Assembly (NCBI GenBank): GCA_944989445.1
Contig: CALYLW010000067.1
Location: forward strand, 1,037,905 to 1,101,904
Reading direction: 5' to 3'
From: Ampullaceana balthica
Lineage: Eukaryota > Mollusca > Gastropoda > Lymnaeidae
DNA length: 64,000 nucleotides
The notes below the pieces were generated by a model. That model saw nothing but the letters and a program-made list of their open reading frames with translations. It did not search any database and was not told the origin of the DNA. Within the stretch, counting starts at the first letter, position 1; every line of letters starts with the position of its first letter. A program made the position numbers and the translations under genes. This document shows, piece by piece, positions 47,544-59,605 of the stretch.

Positions 47544-48300
47544 TATATATATATATGTATATATATAAATTGCTTTTTATAAAATGAAGTAAACACTAAT
47601 TTTATTTTAGTGTTCACTTATAAGTTTTTACTCCTAACAATAGCACGGCTTCCTTATAAGACAGTAATGGCGAACCTATGCCACGTGTGCCACAGACGGC
47701 ACGCAGAGCCTCATCAGCCGGCACGCGACGAAAAAAACACTTTCTTTTCAAACCACTTTGCTGGCACTTTGTGTGATACTAAGCCATCATCTGGTCCACA
47801 TGTGACTCTAACAGATAAGAATAACAATAATGATATCACATCACCCACAGACTTCCTCTTGTCGTATGATAAAACTGATGAGCAAATATATTGACTGAAT
47901 ACAAAAGAATACAATAAAATTAGTGGTAACATTGTCTTAAAACACTGCTATAGAGTCTGAGAGACGCAGGGAGTTTTGGCCACGGTGACTACCATTCTAG
48001 CCTGCAGGCTAGCTGACAATTTATTGTCATTTGGGAACTTTAATAGTTGAATCAAGATTTAAATTTTTTAAATTTCTCAAAACGTGTTAACAACATTTTT
48101 ATATCCAGTGATAAAATAGAGCCCCTATTTATCAATAAAAAATCTGAAGATATGAATCGCATTAGTTTCAATTCTGTGTCTATTTGTGTTCTTTAAGTCA
48201 CCACAACTCCATCAGATTTAATTGCTGATGTCTGTCAGTTTAATCCTCTTTAATGGATGTTAGTGGCACCTGTGTCTACCAGTAAACATTGATGAATGCC
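47544..48300. other. Non-coding DNA with an hAT-type terminus
   Basis: (TA)n at about 47543-47567. At about 47662-47710 CAGTAATGGCGAACCTATGC and CACGTGTGCCACAGACGG resemble a widespread hAT 5' end. No 3' partner was found. The 94-codon open frame over it is not supported. Confidence 0.4.
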
Positions 48301-48450
48301 TCATGTTAGTGGTCAGCTAACAGTACACGCTCGTTTATTCTCATACACTTCATGTTAGTGGTCAGCATTTAGTACACGCTCGTTTATTCTCATAAACTTC
48401 ACGTTAGTGGTCAGCTAACAGTAAGCGCTCGTTTATTCTCATACACTGCA
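48301..48450. repeat. About 49-bp tandem repeat, 3 copies
   Basis: Copies share CRTGTTAGTGGTCAGC and ACACGCTCGTTTATTCTCAT. Confidence 0.88.
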
Positions 48451-48517
48451 TATCCAAACTTTACTGGTGCTCTGTCAGGTGACTTAGCCACATCGTAAGT
48501 CGTAAGTGCACGCATGA

Positions 48518-49402
48518 TTTAACAACCACATTTGACTGATGTTGTTGTTAGCCACACCATCTCAACACAAGCGACTGTAACAACCACATTGGACTGATGT
48601 TGTTATTAGCCACACCATCTCAACACAAGCGACTGTAACAACCACATTGGACTTATGTTGTTGTTAGCCACACCATCTCAACACAAGCGACTGTAACAAC
48701 CACATTGGACTGATGTTGTTGTTAGCCACACCATCTCAACACAAGCGACTGTAACAACCACATTGGACTGATGTTGTTGTTAGCCACACCATCTCAACAC
48801 AAGCGACTGTAACAACCACATTGGACTGATGTTGTTGTTAGCCACACCATCTCAACACAAGCGACTGTAACAACCACATTGGACTGATGTTGTTGTTAGC
48901 CACACCATCTCAACACAAGCGACTGTAACAACCACATTGGACTGATGTTGTTGTTAGCCACACCATCTCAACACAAGCGACTGTAACAACCACATTGGAC
49001 TGATGTTGTTGTTAGCCACACCATCTCAACACAAGCGACTGTAACAACCACATTGGACTGATGTTGTTGTTAGCCACACCATCTCAACACAAGCGACTGT
49101 AACAACCACATTGGACTGATGTTGTTGTTAGCCACACCATCTCAACACAAGCGACTGTAACAACCACATTGGACTGATGTTGTTGTTAGCCACACCATCT
49201 CAACACAAGCGACTGTAACAACCACATTTGACTTATGTTGTTGTTAGCCACACCATCTCAACACAAGCGACTGTAACAACCACATTTGACTTATGTTGTT
49301 GTTAGCCACACCATCTCAACACAAGCGACTGTAACAACCACATTGGACTGATGTTGTTGTTAGCCAAACCATCCCAACACAAGCGACTGTAACAACCACA
49401 CA
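48518..49402. repeat. 58-bp minisatellite, about 15 near-identical copies
   Basis: The unit comprises GTAACAACCACATTGGACTG, ATGTTGTTGTTAGCCACACC and ATCTCAACACAAGCGACT. Copies differ by only a few substitutions (TTGGACTG versus TTTGACTT), suggesting recent expansion or homogenisation. Confidence 0.96.
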
Positions 49403-50667
49403 AATCTACATGTAACAATTTGGGTTGAGCAAACAACACAGGCTTAATTTGAAGAGTTTCAAATAATCCCACAAAGCCGGCTGTCTGTATAATCATGGAT
49501 TAACTCAATGACTTGACTTTTAGGACCTGGAAATAATGGATAGTGAGGGAGGCGGTGGGACTAAGTCCACGGATGGATTATAATGGACAATTTTGAACGT
49601 TAATGACTTTACACCATACAATAGAACTGTTGGTACGTTGCCGAAGTTACGTAATAATTTAAATTAATTTATAAAATTACTATAAATTAGTAAAGCAAAA
49701 TTATTTTTATTTTTTAAACGTCGTCCATTTTATTAAATTGTTTTTTGATGATGTCTCGATCCATCTCTCTCTTCCTCCCTCTCTCTTACGCACACTAGTT
49801 ATTCCGGTTTCTCCCTTAAACTTTGTTTCGCAGGGCCTGTCATTTAGACAAACTTGACCACTGGTCATGAGTGACCCCAATAATCAGCAATCCATCCACC
49901 AGGCTTTGCGGCAATTGTTACCGCCACCTAACTTTGTTGGGGATGTTGTCAGACCTGGGACCTGTTCAACTATAAATGTCTAAACTTTTCTTGGCTCATG
50001 TGCTCAACAACTGACTCATACCCCGGCGTCTACGTACTCAACAACCAGCGGTCCATCAATCATGGAATAGGAGGGTCCTGAATAAATTGACAGGAATTAT
50101 ACAATACTTGAGAATGGCCATGTAATTTTTTTTACCGTTGACCGGTGGTATTTGGAAAGAAGGAAGGGGAGGGGGGAGTGTTTGTGACGGCAAATTTAAA
50201 ATTTGCTATGTCTTACCACTAGTTTGTTTCATTTGGTTCTTTAAGGTTAATGGTTTATTTCCAAGTCAGTTTGCTCTCAAGAGAGCTGGTTAACGTCAAA
50301 CACAAAAGTTTGATGTCATATTATTAATAAGCGCCTGTGATAAATGACAGAAGAAGACTAGTAAAAAATGGACAGTGCTGAAATGTCATTAGCTTCTCTA
50401 TGATGTAGAAATTTGAAAAAAAAATTGTATGCAAGCAACCTTGAATAAAGTGTTAACGAGTAAACAATTCATAGATTTGGAGGCTCGTCCAGTCAGTTAC
50501 ACGGGCTAGGGTCACTAGTTGAGGGAGTTAAGCCGTACACATTTTTTTCAAAATTTAGTCTGGTACCCGGGCATCTTTTGTCAACAATATTGACAGCGCT
50601 GGATACAAAGTTGAAGAAGCAAGAAACAGTCTTTACAAAGCATAACTATAGTATAGCATCGTTTAAA
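49403..50667. other. Non-coding DNA, no recognised gene
   Basis: No repeat unit or exon could be supported. Confidence 0.4.
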
Positions 50668-50815
50668 CTCTACATATATCCAGAATGGTTTCCACTCTTT
50701 ACATATCTAGAATGGTTTCAACTCTATACATATCTAGAATGGTTTCAACTCTATACATAACTAGAATGGTTTCAACTCTATACATATCTAGAATGGTTTC
50801 AACTCTATTAATATC
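50668..50815. repeat. 27-bp minisatellite, about 5-6 copies
   Basis: Copies of CTAGAATGGTTTCAACTCTA plus TACATAT. The period is a multiple of three, which creates short ORFs in several frames. Confidence 0.9.
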
Positions 50816-51239
50816 GATCCTTGAACTTTGCCAAACCTTTATTTCCAGTTTCAGTAATTTACATCTATCGCAACAACTGATGTAATTACATCTCACGTTC
50901 GTCACGGCAGGTGAGCTGGTCAAACAATACGTCACTGACCACAAGTTCAAAAAAAAACTGTCCATCAGAAGTCAACACGGGGGGGGGTTTCAAACAACAA
51001 GTGCCCCCCCCCGGGGTTTCAACAGATGATTTCATTAAGATAAAGCATCAACCACTGATGTCAAGCTTCCATATTTGTCTACAGTCTACACCATTTCAGA
51101 GGTTCTCATAAACTTCTGAGCGTCAAATGTTTCAACGGCTGATGTTTCGATTGTAGAAACAGATGTACGTTGTGAGAGATACAACTCAAACAAATTATGG
51201 TGGTAAAAAGTCTTCACTACAGAATGAGACGTTTGAATC

Positions 51240-51445
51240 CAGTCTGTATGTACTTGACTCCAGTCTGTATGTACTTGACTCCAGTCTGTATGTACTTGAC
51301 TCCAGTCTGTATGTACTTGACTCCAGTCTGTATGTACTTGACTCAAGTCTGTATGTACTTGACTCCAGTCTGTATGTACTTGACTCCAGTCTGTATGTAC
51401 TTGACTCCAGTCTGTATGTACTTGACTCCAGTCTGTATGTACACC
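51240..51445. repeat. 21-bp minisatellite, about 10 copies
   Basis: Copies of CAGTCTGTATGTACTTGACT plus C. It is open in several frames because the period is 21; no coding evidence. Confidence 0.93.
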
Positions 51446-51520
51446 TGAGAGTAGCAGAAAAGACAACGACATCCATTGCACAAAGAGGGATTCTTTGTAA
51501 CGACTTCATAGGAAAATACA

Positions 51521-52672
51521 CTTGATTGGCTAACACACTTGATTGGCTAACACACTTGATTGGCTAATACACTTGATTGGCTAATACACTTGATTGGCTA
51601 ACACACTTGGTTGGCTAATACACTTGATTGACTAATACACTTGATTGGCTAACACACTTGATTGGCTAATACACTTGATTGGCTAACACACTTGATTGGC
51701 TAATACACTTGATTGGCTAACACACTTGATTGGCTAATACACTTGATTGGCTAACACACTTGATTGGCTAATACACTTGATTGGCTAATACACTGGATTG
51801 GCTAATACACTTGATTGGCTAATACACTTGATTGGCTAATACACTTGATTGGCTAATACACTTGATTGGCTAATACATTTGATTGGCTAATACACTTGAT
51901 TAATACACTTGATTGGCTAATACACTTGATTGGCTAATACACTTGATTGGCTAATACACTTGATTGGCTAATACACTTGATTGGCTAATACACTTGATTG
52001 GCTAATACACTTGATTAATACACTTGATTGGCTAATACACTTGATTGGCTAATACACTGGATTGGCTAATACACTTGATTGACTAATACACTTGATTGGC
52101 TAATACACTTGATTGGCTAATACACTTGATTGGCTAATACACTTGATTGGCTAATACACTTGATTGGCTAATACACTTGATTGGCTAATACACTTGATTG
52201 GCTAATACACTTGATTGGCTAATACAATTGATTGGCTAATACACTGGATTGGCTAATACACTTGATTGGCTAATACACTTGATTGGCTTATACACTTGAT
52301 TGGCTAATAAACTTGATTGGCTAATACACTTGATTGGTTAATACACTTGATTGGCTAATACACTTGATTGGCTAATACACTTGATTGGCTAATACACTTG
52401 ATTGGCTAATACACTGGATTGGCTAATACACTGGATTGGCTAATACACTTGATTGGCTAATACACTTGATTGGCAATTACACTTGATTGGCTAATACACT
52501 TTATTGGCTAATACACTTGATTGGATAATACACTTGGTTCGCTAATACACTTGATTGGATAATACATTTGATTGGCTAACACACTTGATTGGCTAATACA
52601 TTTGATTGGCTAACACACTTGATTGGCTAATACACTTGATTGGCTAATACACTTGATTGGCTAACACACTTT
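51521..52672. repeat. 17-bp minisatellite, about 67 copies
   Basis: Copies of CACTTGATTGGCTAATA with point variants. Partial 10-bp copies at about 51899 and 52013 mark unequal deletions. Beyond 52672 it grades into strongly diverged copies up to about 53050. Confidence 0.96.
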
Positions 52673-53182
52673 AAAAGAAATCCAATTTATTGGCTGATAT
52701 ACTTCATAAGAAATACACTTATTTGCTAATACACATCATTGACAAATTCATTTCGTTGACAAATACACTTGATTGGTTTATACATTTTATAAGAAATAAA
52801 CGTGATTGGCTAATACACTTAATAAGACATACACATTATTGACAAGTACACTTGGATGGCTAAAACATTTAAAAAGAAATAGCATTGATTGGCAAATAAA
52901 ACTCATTGACAAATTCACTTGATTAACAAATATACATGATTTACAAATACACTAGAGTGACACATGCATGTCCTTGAAGAGTACATTTCATATACAAATA
53001 AACTTCACTGACAAATGTATTTCATTCCAAAGTTCACTTCACTAGCTAATCATCTTTTTAAATACCCGTAGATTAACTTTCTTGATAACGAGAAGCATTC
53101 CTAAGAGTTTAGCCCCATCAATTAATCACTAAGAAATCTTGATAGGCTCTTAAGTGTAGGTAATTTACCTAAGTACCCCAAT

Positions 53183-53423
53183 TAGGGTTGTACCGGATTT
53201 CATCTCCGGCAAATCTGAAATCCAGCCATTTTTAAAAATTCGGCTACGGCTCCGGCAGAATTTCACTTAATAAAACTGACCAAATAAAGCTGACTGGTAG
53301 AGCCATGACATATATACACTTGTATAATCGCTCCGGCTCCAGCAAATCAGGCATCCGGCCATTTTTACTAATCCATCTCCGGCTCCGGCAAGATTTCTAA
53401 ATTTTTGAATCCGGTAATCCCTA
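53183..53423. mobile_element. hAT-like MITE, 241 bp
   Basis: The left end TAGGGTTGTACCGGATTT and the reversed right end TAGGGATTACCGGATTC are inverted repeats. The interior repeats CCGGCTCCGGCA words. Flanks ACCCCAAT and ATCCAAAT agree at six of eight positions, compatible with an old 8-bp duplication. Confidence 0.7.
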
Positions 53424-53679
53424 ATCCAAATACTCTATGAACGTAAATGCTGAAATATATAACTTTACAATAATACACATCAATTTCATCAATGTATATT
53501 TGATGTTATACGTATTAGTAGATATTTTGTGTTTCAAGTGTCATGGGTATTAATGTTTCAAGTGGTGATTGGTCAAGAATCTGTGTCAATATTCTTTGCT
53601 TTTATGCTCTGGCAGTCGATAAAAGACTCGTCAATGAAATATGTAATGTATTAAGTAAAAATCGGCGATATGAGTCTGT

Positions 53680-55645
53680 CAATGATGTGTGTGTTAGTGA
53701 TGTGCCTGTAAATGATATGTGTGTTAGTGATGTGCCTGTCAATGATATGTGTGTTAGTGATGTGCCTGTCAATGATGCGTATATTTATGATGTGCCTGTC
53801 AATGATGTGTGTGTTAGTGATGTGCCTCTCAATGATGTGTATGTTAGTGATGTGCCTCTCAATGATGTGTATGTTAGTGATGTGCCTCTCAATGATGTGT
53901 ATGTTAGTGATGTGCCTCTCAATGATGTGTATGTTAGTGATGTGCCTCTCAATGATGTGTATGTTAGTGATGTGCCTCTCAATGATGTGTATGTTAGTGA
54001 TGTGCCTGTCAATGATGTGTATGTTAGTGATGTGCCTGTCAATGATGTGTATGTTAGTGATGTGCCTGTCAATGATGTGTATGTTAGTGATGTGCCTGTC
54101 AATGATGTGTATGTTAGTGATGTGCCTCTCAATGATGTGTATGTTAGTGATGTGCCTCTCAATGATGTGTATGTTAGTGATGTGGCTCTCAATGATGTGT
54201 ATGTTAGTGATGTGCCTGTAAATGATGTGTATGTTAGTGATGTGCCTCTCAACCATTTGTATGTTAGTGATGTGCCTCTCAATGATGTGTATGTTAGTGA
54301 TGTGCCTGTCAATGATGTGTATGTTAGTGATGTGCCTCTCAATGATGTGTATGTTAGTGATGTGCCTCTCAATGATGTGTATGTTAGTGATGTGGCTCTC
54401 AATGATGTGTATGTTAGTGATGTGCCTCTCAATTATGTGTATGTTAGTGATGTGCCTGTAAATGATGTGTATGTTAGTGATGTGCCTCTCAATGATGTGT
54501 ATGTTAGTGATGTGCCTCTCAATGATGTGTATGTTAGTGATGTGCCTGTCAATGATGTGTATGTTAGTGATGTGCCTGTCAATGATGTGTATGTTAGTGA
54601 TGTGCCTCTCAATGATGTGTATGTTAGTGATGTGCCTCTCAATGATGTGTATGTTAGTGATGTGCCTCTCAATGATGTGTATGTTAGTGATGTGCCTCTC
54701 AATGATGTGTATGTTAGTGATGTGCCTGTCAATGATGTGTATGTTAGTGATGTGCCTGTCAATGATGTGTATGTTAGTAATGTGCCTGTCAATGATGTGT
54801 GTGTTAGTGATGTGCCTCTCAATGATGTGTATGTTAGTGATGTGCCTCTCAATGATGTGTATGTTAGTGATGTGCCTGTCAATGATGTGTATGTTAGTGA
54901 TGTGCCTCTCAATGATGTGTATGTTAGTGATGTGCCTGTCAATGATGTGTATGTTAGTGATGTGCCTGTCAATGATGTGCATGTTAGTGATGTGCCTGTA
55001 AATGATGTGTATGTTAGTGATGTGCCTGTCAATGATGTGTATGTTAGTGATGTGCCTCTCAATGATGTGTATGTTAGTGATGTGCCTGTCAATGATGTGT
55101 GTGTAAGTGATGTGCCGTCAATGATGTATATGTTAGTGATGTGCCTGTCAATGATGTTTATGTTAGTGATGTGCCGTCAATGATGTGTATGTAAGTGATG
55201 TGCCTGTCAATGATGTGTATGTTAGTGATGTGCCTCTCAATGATTTGTATGTTAGTGATGTGCCTCTTAATGATGTGTATGTTAGTGATGTGCCTCTCAA
55301 TGATGTGTGTGTTAGTGATGTGCCTGTCAATGATGTGTATGTTAGTGATGTGCCTGTCAATGATGTGTATGTTAGTGATATGCCTGTCAATCATGTGTAT
55401 GTAAGTGATGTGCCTGTCAATGATGTGTATGTTAGTGATGTGCCTGTCAATGATGTGTCTGTTAGTGATGTGCCTGTCAATGATTTGTATGTAAGTGATG
55501 TGTCTGTCAATGATGTGTATGTTAGTGATGTGCCTGTCAATGATGTGTATATTAGTGAAGTACCTGTCAATGATGTGTCTGTCAATGATGTGTCTGTCAA
55601 TGATCTGTCTGTCAATGATGTGTCTGTCAATGATGTGTCTGTAAA
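53680..55645. repeat. 30-bp minisatellite, about 65 copies
   Basis: The unit is GATGTGCCTSTCAATGATGT plus GTATGTTAGT. A plus-strand open frame of 546 codons (53543-55183, DVPVNDVYVS repeated) runs through it, and other frames on both strands are also open because the period is 30. Two one-base deletions at the same unit position (about 55116 and 55175) break the frame, and only a short unique stretch precedes the array. Coding is therefore not supported. Confidence 0.95.
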
Positions 55646-55751
55646 TAATGTGTCCACCAGAACACCCGAATGTTTGCCACGCTGGTCTATTAACCTCATA
55701 TTGTTCATTCGTACATTTCTACCTTGGGGCTCGCTCATCTATTCACCTTAA

Positions 55752-56345
55752 TAAAACCCAACCAATGTACGTGGATAAATGTCACCGGGTCGTCTGCTCC
55801 TGGTGGCACTATGTAAACTTGGCTTGGGGAAACTCCAAGATTCCGGTAAGAACTCAATCATCAATAAGCTATCAATAAAAACTGGGTAATTTCTAGACTT
55901 TGTAGGGCACTGAGTGCTATGACGTGGGCGACATTCAGCCAAGTGGATACCTCATCACATTAGGCTGTACAGTGTGGGGAAGGGGGGTAGGGCGGTTGTA
56001 ATATCCGGCCATAAGGATAACCACCATCACATAAGGGCGATATGTTGTCGGTGCCAGTATAGGCTACTGTATCATCTAATAGAGGACAATTTTTGGCTAA
56101 ACGGGTGAATTACAGGAAGATATGAATGTGCAATATCAACATTGGGGAATTTGAAAGTGCTCTTGAGGAGTCAATGATGATAAATATTTTCGACGGTAAT
56201 TGTAAACAATTTTATGAAAACACGAAGTGCCATAAATAAAACAGACATTTATGTGCAAGGAAAGATAACTTCAGCTCGGGAGTAGAGTTATTTACGTCAA
56301 CATGTTGCAAGTACTCTCGTCAGTTTAGCTGTGTTTTTTTATCAT
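55752..56345. other. Non-coding DNA, no recognised gene
   Basis: No repeat unit or exon could be supported. Confidence 0.4.
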
Positions 56346-57056
56346 CACATTAATCTGAACTTAGTCTGACCGCAATGATTGCCAAATTACTCTCAACTTA
56401 GTATGGCCGCAATGAAATACCACATTACATCGAACTTAGGCTGACCGCAATGATTGTCACATTACTCTGAACTTAGGCTGACCGCAATGATTGCCACATT
56501 ACTCTCAACGTAGGCTGAACGCAATGATTGCCACATTACTCTCAACTTAGTCTGACCGTAATGTTTGCCACATTACTCTGAACATAGGCTGACCGCAATA
56601 ATTATCACATTACTCTGAACTTTGGCTGACCGCAATGATTGCAACATTACTCTCAACTTAGGCTGACCGCAATGATTCCCACATTACTCTCAACTTAGGC
56701 TGACCGCAACGATTGCCAAATTACTCTCAACTTAGTCTGGCCGCAATGATTACCACATTACACTGAACTTAGGCTTACCGCAATGATTGTCACATTACTC
56801 TGAACTTAGGCTGACCGCAATGATTGCCACATTACTCTCAACTTAGGCTGACCGCAATGATTGCCACATTAGTCTCAACTTAGTCTGACCGCAATGATTG
56901 TCACATTAGTCTCAACTTAGTCTGACCGCAATGATTGCTACATTACTCTGAACTTAGGCTGACCGCAATGATTGTCACATTACTCTGAACTTAGGCTGAC
57001 CGCAATGATTGCCACATTACTCTCAACTTAGTCTGACCGCAATGATTGCCACATTA
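56346..57056. repeat. 37-bp minisatellite, about 19 copies
   Basis: The unit comprises AACTTAGGCTGACCGCAATG and ATTGCCACATTACTC, with recurrent variants (AGTCTGACC, TTGTCACAT, CTCTGAAC) interleaved along the array. Confidence 0.95.
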
Positions 57057-57334
57057 ACCCGACCAAATGGGTATCATATTTAAAATGCCGTTGTTCAGCG
57101 CAGGAAATTATATATGACTAAAGAAATCATTTCGACCTGCCTATGTTAAGACTTTTGGTTTTCTTGCAATCCATATCTGCCTGATTGTTTCCCTGGGGAC
57201 AAGTGAGGGGGTAGGGGGATGGAGATTTATAAAAGTCATTCGAGTACTTTTGAATACAAGCGGCATACAATAACAAAACCAAAAATGAGATGATTCGAAT
57301 TCACCCGTAGCGCAAGCAACACACAATATAAACG

Positions 57335-57687
57335 TACGAGCAACAAAGCCCGTCCAAGGACGTTCCGCCACCGTTCGGTGGAATGTTGTTGTAACTCCCC
57401 ATGCCCATACAGCCGTCTCGACCGACATACATGTGCATCACGTCAAAAGTACAATTCATTATAGTTAAAATAAATAACTCGTAAATACAGAGCCTTTGAC
57501 TATAAATCCCAACGCGTATAACTCAAAATAAAGTCTTGGAAGAAATACTGCACCAAAAATAACTCGTTTTGAACGTCCACGTAAACGTGTTCAATATGAT
57601 TGGCTGTAAGAGTCACATGCGTTTGAGGGACCAATCGCTATAGATGACAGGCAGAACGGACAGAAACTTGCCTTTTATTATATAGGA
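57335..57687 (-). mobile_element. Helitron-like repeat, copy 2
   Basis: Reverse copy of the element at 47179-47543. It has the same TCCTATATAATAAAAGGC terminus (ending at 57687) and the hairpin CCACCGTTCGGTGG at 57368-57381, where the loop changes but the stem is kept. The 51-bp minisatellite starts directly at its TCC end. Confidence 0.58.
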
Positions 57688-57900
57688 TGAAACGGGTTGA
57701 CTTGGTCTGGGGCACCAGCAACACACAATATAAACCTATGAAATGTGTTGACTGGGTCTGGGGCACCAGCAACACACAATATAAACCTATGAAATGTGTT
57801 GACTGGGTCTGGGGCACCAGCAACACACAATATAAACCTATGAAATGGGTTCACTTGGTCTGGGGCACCAGCAACACACAATATAAACCCATGAAATTGG
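57688..57900. repeat. 51-bp minisatellite abutting the Helitron-like end
   Basis: About four copies with TTGACTGGGTCTGGGGCACC and AGCAACACACAATATAAAC. The latter word is also found at about 57315-57333, on the other side of the element. Confidence 0.92.
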
Positions 57901-58827
57901 CCTGGGTCACGATCATACAGCGATAAACCAAATTGTAGTATACTATAACAGAAAGTGACTAATGAACGGCCCCATTAACCAGTATCTTCAAAAGGCACCT
58001 AATGTCGTCATCATCTCGACCTCAAAGACACAATCTATCAGGATAAACGGTCCAGCCGAACATAACGAGAAGCGATGAGCAAAATTACTTCTCCCGAAAA
58101 CCGATAAAAACCCGAGGGCGGTATCTTTCTCCAGGACCGAAGCGACGCGTAATTGCTGCAGTTTTGACAAGTATGCATCACTGGATGGAATACAGCGTCT
58201 AAAGGACGATATTTTAGGATATTATTTTAACGTTGGTGGGTGTAAGTTGCAGAGGGGAGAGAAAGAAAGAGATAGAGAGAGTGAGAGAGAGAGAGAGGGA
58301 TGGAGGGACGGGATGGAGTGAATATTTTTTAAATTTTTGTTCTGCATCCGGCGATGCGTAATTTTGTAGGATGGCATTTTTTCTTTTGGCTAAAATTCAG
58401 TGAATGAAGCTATTTTGGCTATTTTGGCTATTTTGGCTATTTTGGCTATTTTGGCTATTTTCCAAGATTACACATGAAAAATGTGATGGATTAAAAATTA
58501 ATTAAGATGTAGATGCAATGAACCAATGTTATTATGAAATGATTCATCGGCGATTGTCGGAGCGTAGGCTTGTTCTTTCATCTCCAGATGAAATATTGAT
58601 TTAAAATGATTTTCTTATAAGTAATTCTACCCATTAAAGGGTTAGCGTTTGTAAGGGATTGAATCCTTGGATATTTCTAATGATTTTTATATAGTTATAA
58701 CATAACCATCGAATAGACGCGAAACTAAGATCACGCTTTAACTCTATACAGATGCAAGATCGGCCTCCGTCTAGAGTTAAAATAATGAGCCAGTCAAAGA
58801 TTAAATACGTGGAAATGTCTTAGAAGG
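57901..58827. other. Non-coding DNA with short repeats
   Basis: A GA-rich stretch lies at 58258-58300 and a 9-bp tandem, TATTTTGGC (about 6 copies), at 58410-58460. No gene recognised. Confidence 0.5.
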
Positions 58828-59104
58828 ACAATCATCACAGTGGCAAATGTCTTACAAAGACAATCATCACAGTGGCAAATGTCTTACAAAGACGATCATC
58901 ACAGTGGCAAATGTCTTACAAAGACGATCATCACAGTGGCAAATGTCTTACAAAGACGATCATCACAGTGGCAAATGTCTTACAAAGACGATCATCACAG
59001 TGGCAAATGTCTTACAAAGACTATCATCACAGTGGCAAATGTCTTACAAAGACGATCATCACAGTGGCAAATGTCTTACAAAGACGATCATCACAGTGGC
59101 AAAT
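58828..59104. repeat. 32-bp minisatellite, array 1, about 9 copies
   Basis: The unit is CAAATGTCTTACAAAGACGA plus TCATCACAGTGG. Confidence 0.95.
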
Positions 59105-59412
59105 TGTCACGTGTGATTAACATGATTTGTGACGTAAGGTCACGTGAATAATAAACGCGGGAAGAAATGAGCATTCCCATTAGTTGAAAGGGTTGGGCGA
59201 GGAGTTGTTAGAAGATTTCCGTCAAGGAAGGACGTGATGTGTGTATGCCTCAAGATTTCCACGTTGTATAACCTCAAATGATATTTCTATGTACAAAATA
59301 TACATATTAAAGTTGTTTTGTTGAAACAAGTTTTTCAGTGGATTATTGTACACAAGATTCTGTATTGTAAGAACGCCTACAAAGAGTTACATATAAAAAG
59401 TTAATAGTTACA
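59105..59412. other. Unique 308-bp sequence between two arrays of the same unit
   Basis: No ORF, terminal inverted repeat or clear flanking duplication was identified. CACGTGTGATTAACATG and GGTCACGTGAATAATAAA lie near its left end. Confidence 0.5.
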
Positions 59413-59605
59413 CAAATGTCTTACAAAGACTATCATCACAGTGGCAAATGTCTTACAAAGACTATCATCAGAGTAGCAAATGTCTTACAAAGACTATCAT
59501 CAGAGTAGCAAATGTCTTACAAAGACTATCATCAGAGTGGCAAATGTCTTACAAAGACTATCACCAGAGTGGCAAATGTCTTACAAAGACTATCATATCA
59601 GAAGC
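59413..59605. repeat. 32-bp minisatellite, array 2, about 6 copies
   Basis: Same unit as array 1 but mostly of the ACTATCATCAGAGTGG subtype. Confidence 0.93.

Noticed and set aside
48518..49402. CRISPR-like regular array
   Set aside because: Units are contiguous 58-bp tandem repeats without unique spacers, in eukaryotic DNA, and there are no cas genes.
51163..51536. Repeat-protein ORFs of about 110-130 codons
   Set aside because: The 21-bp array is open in several frames on both strands at once, as expected for a period divisible by three.
53543..55183. 546-codon repeat protein
   Set aside because: Other frames on both strands are equally open in the 30-bp array, the frame is broken by two deletions, and no unique domain or promoter context supports it.
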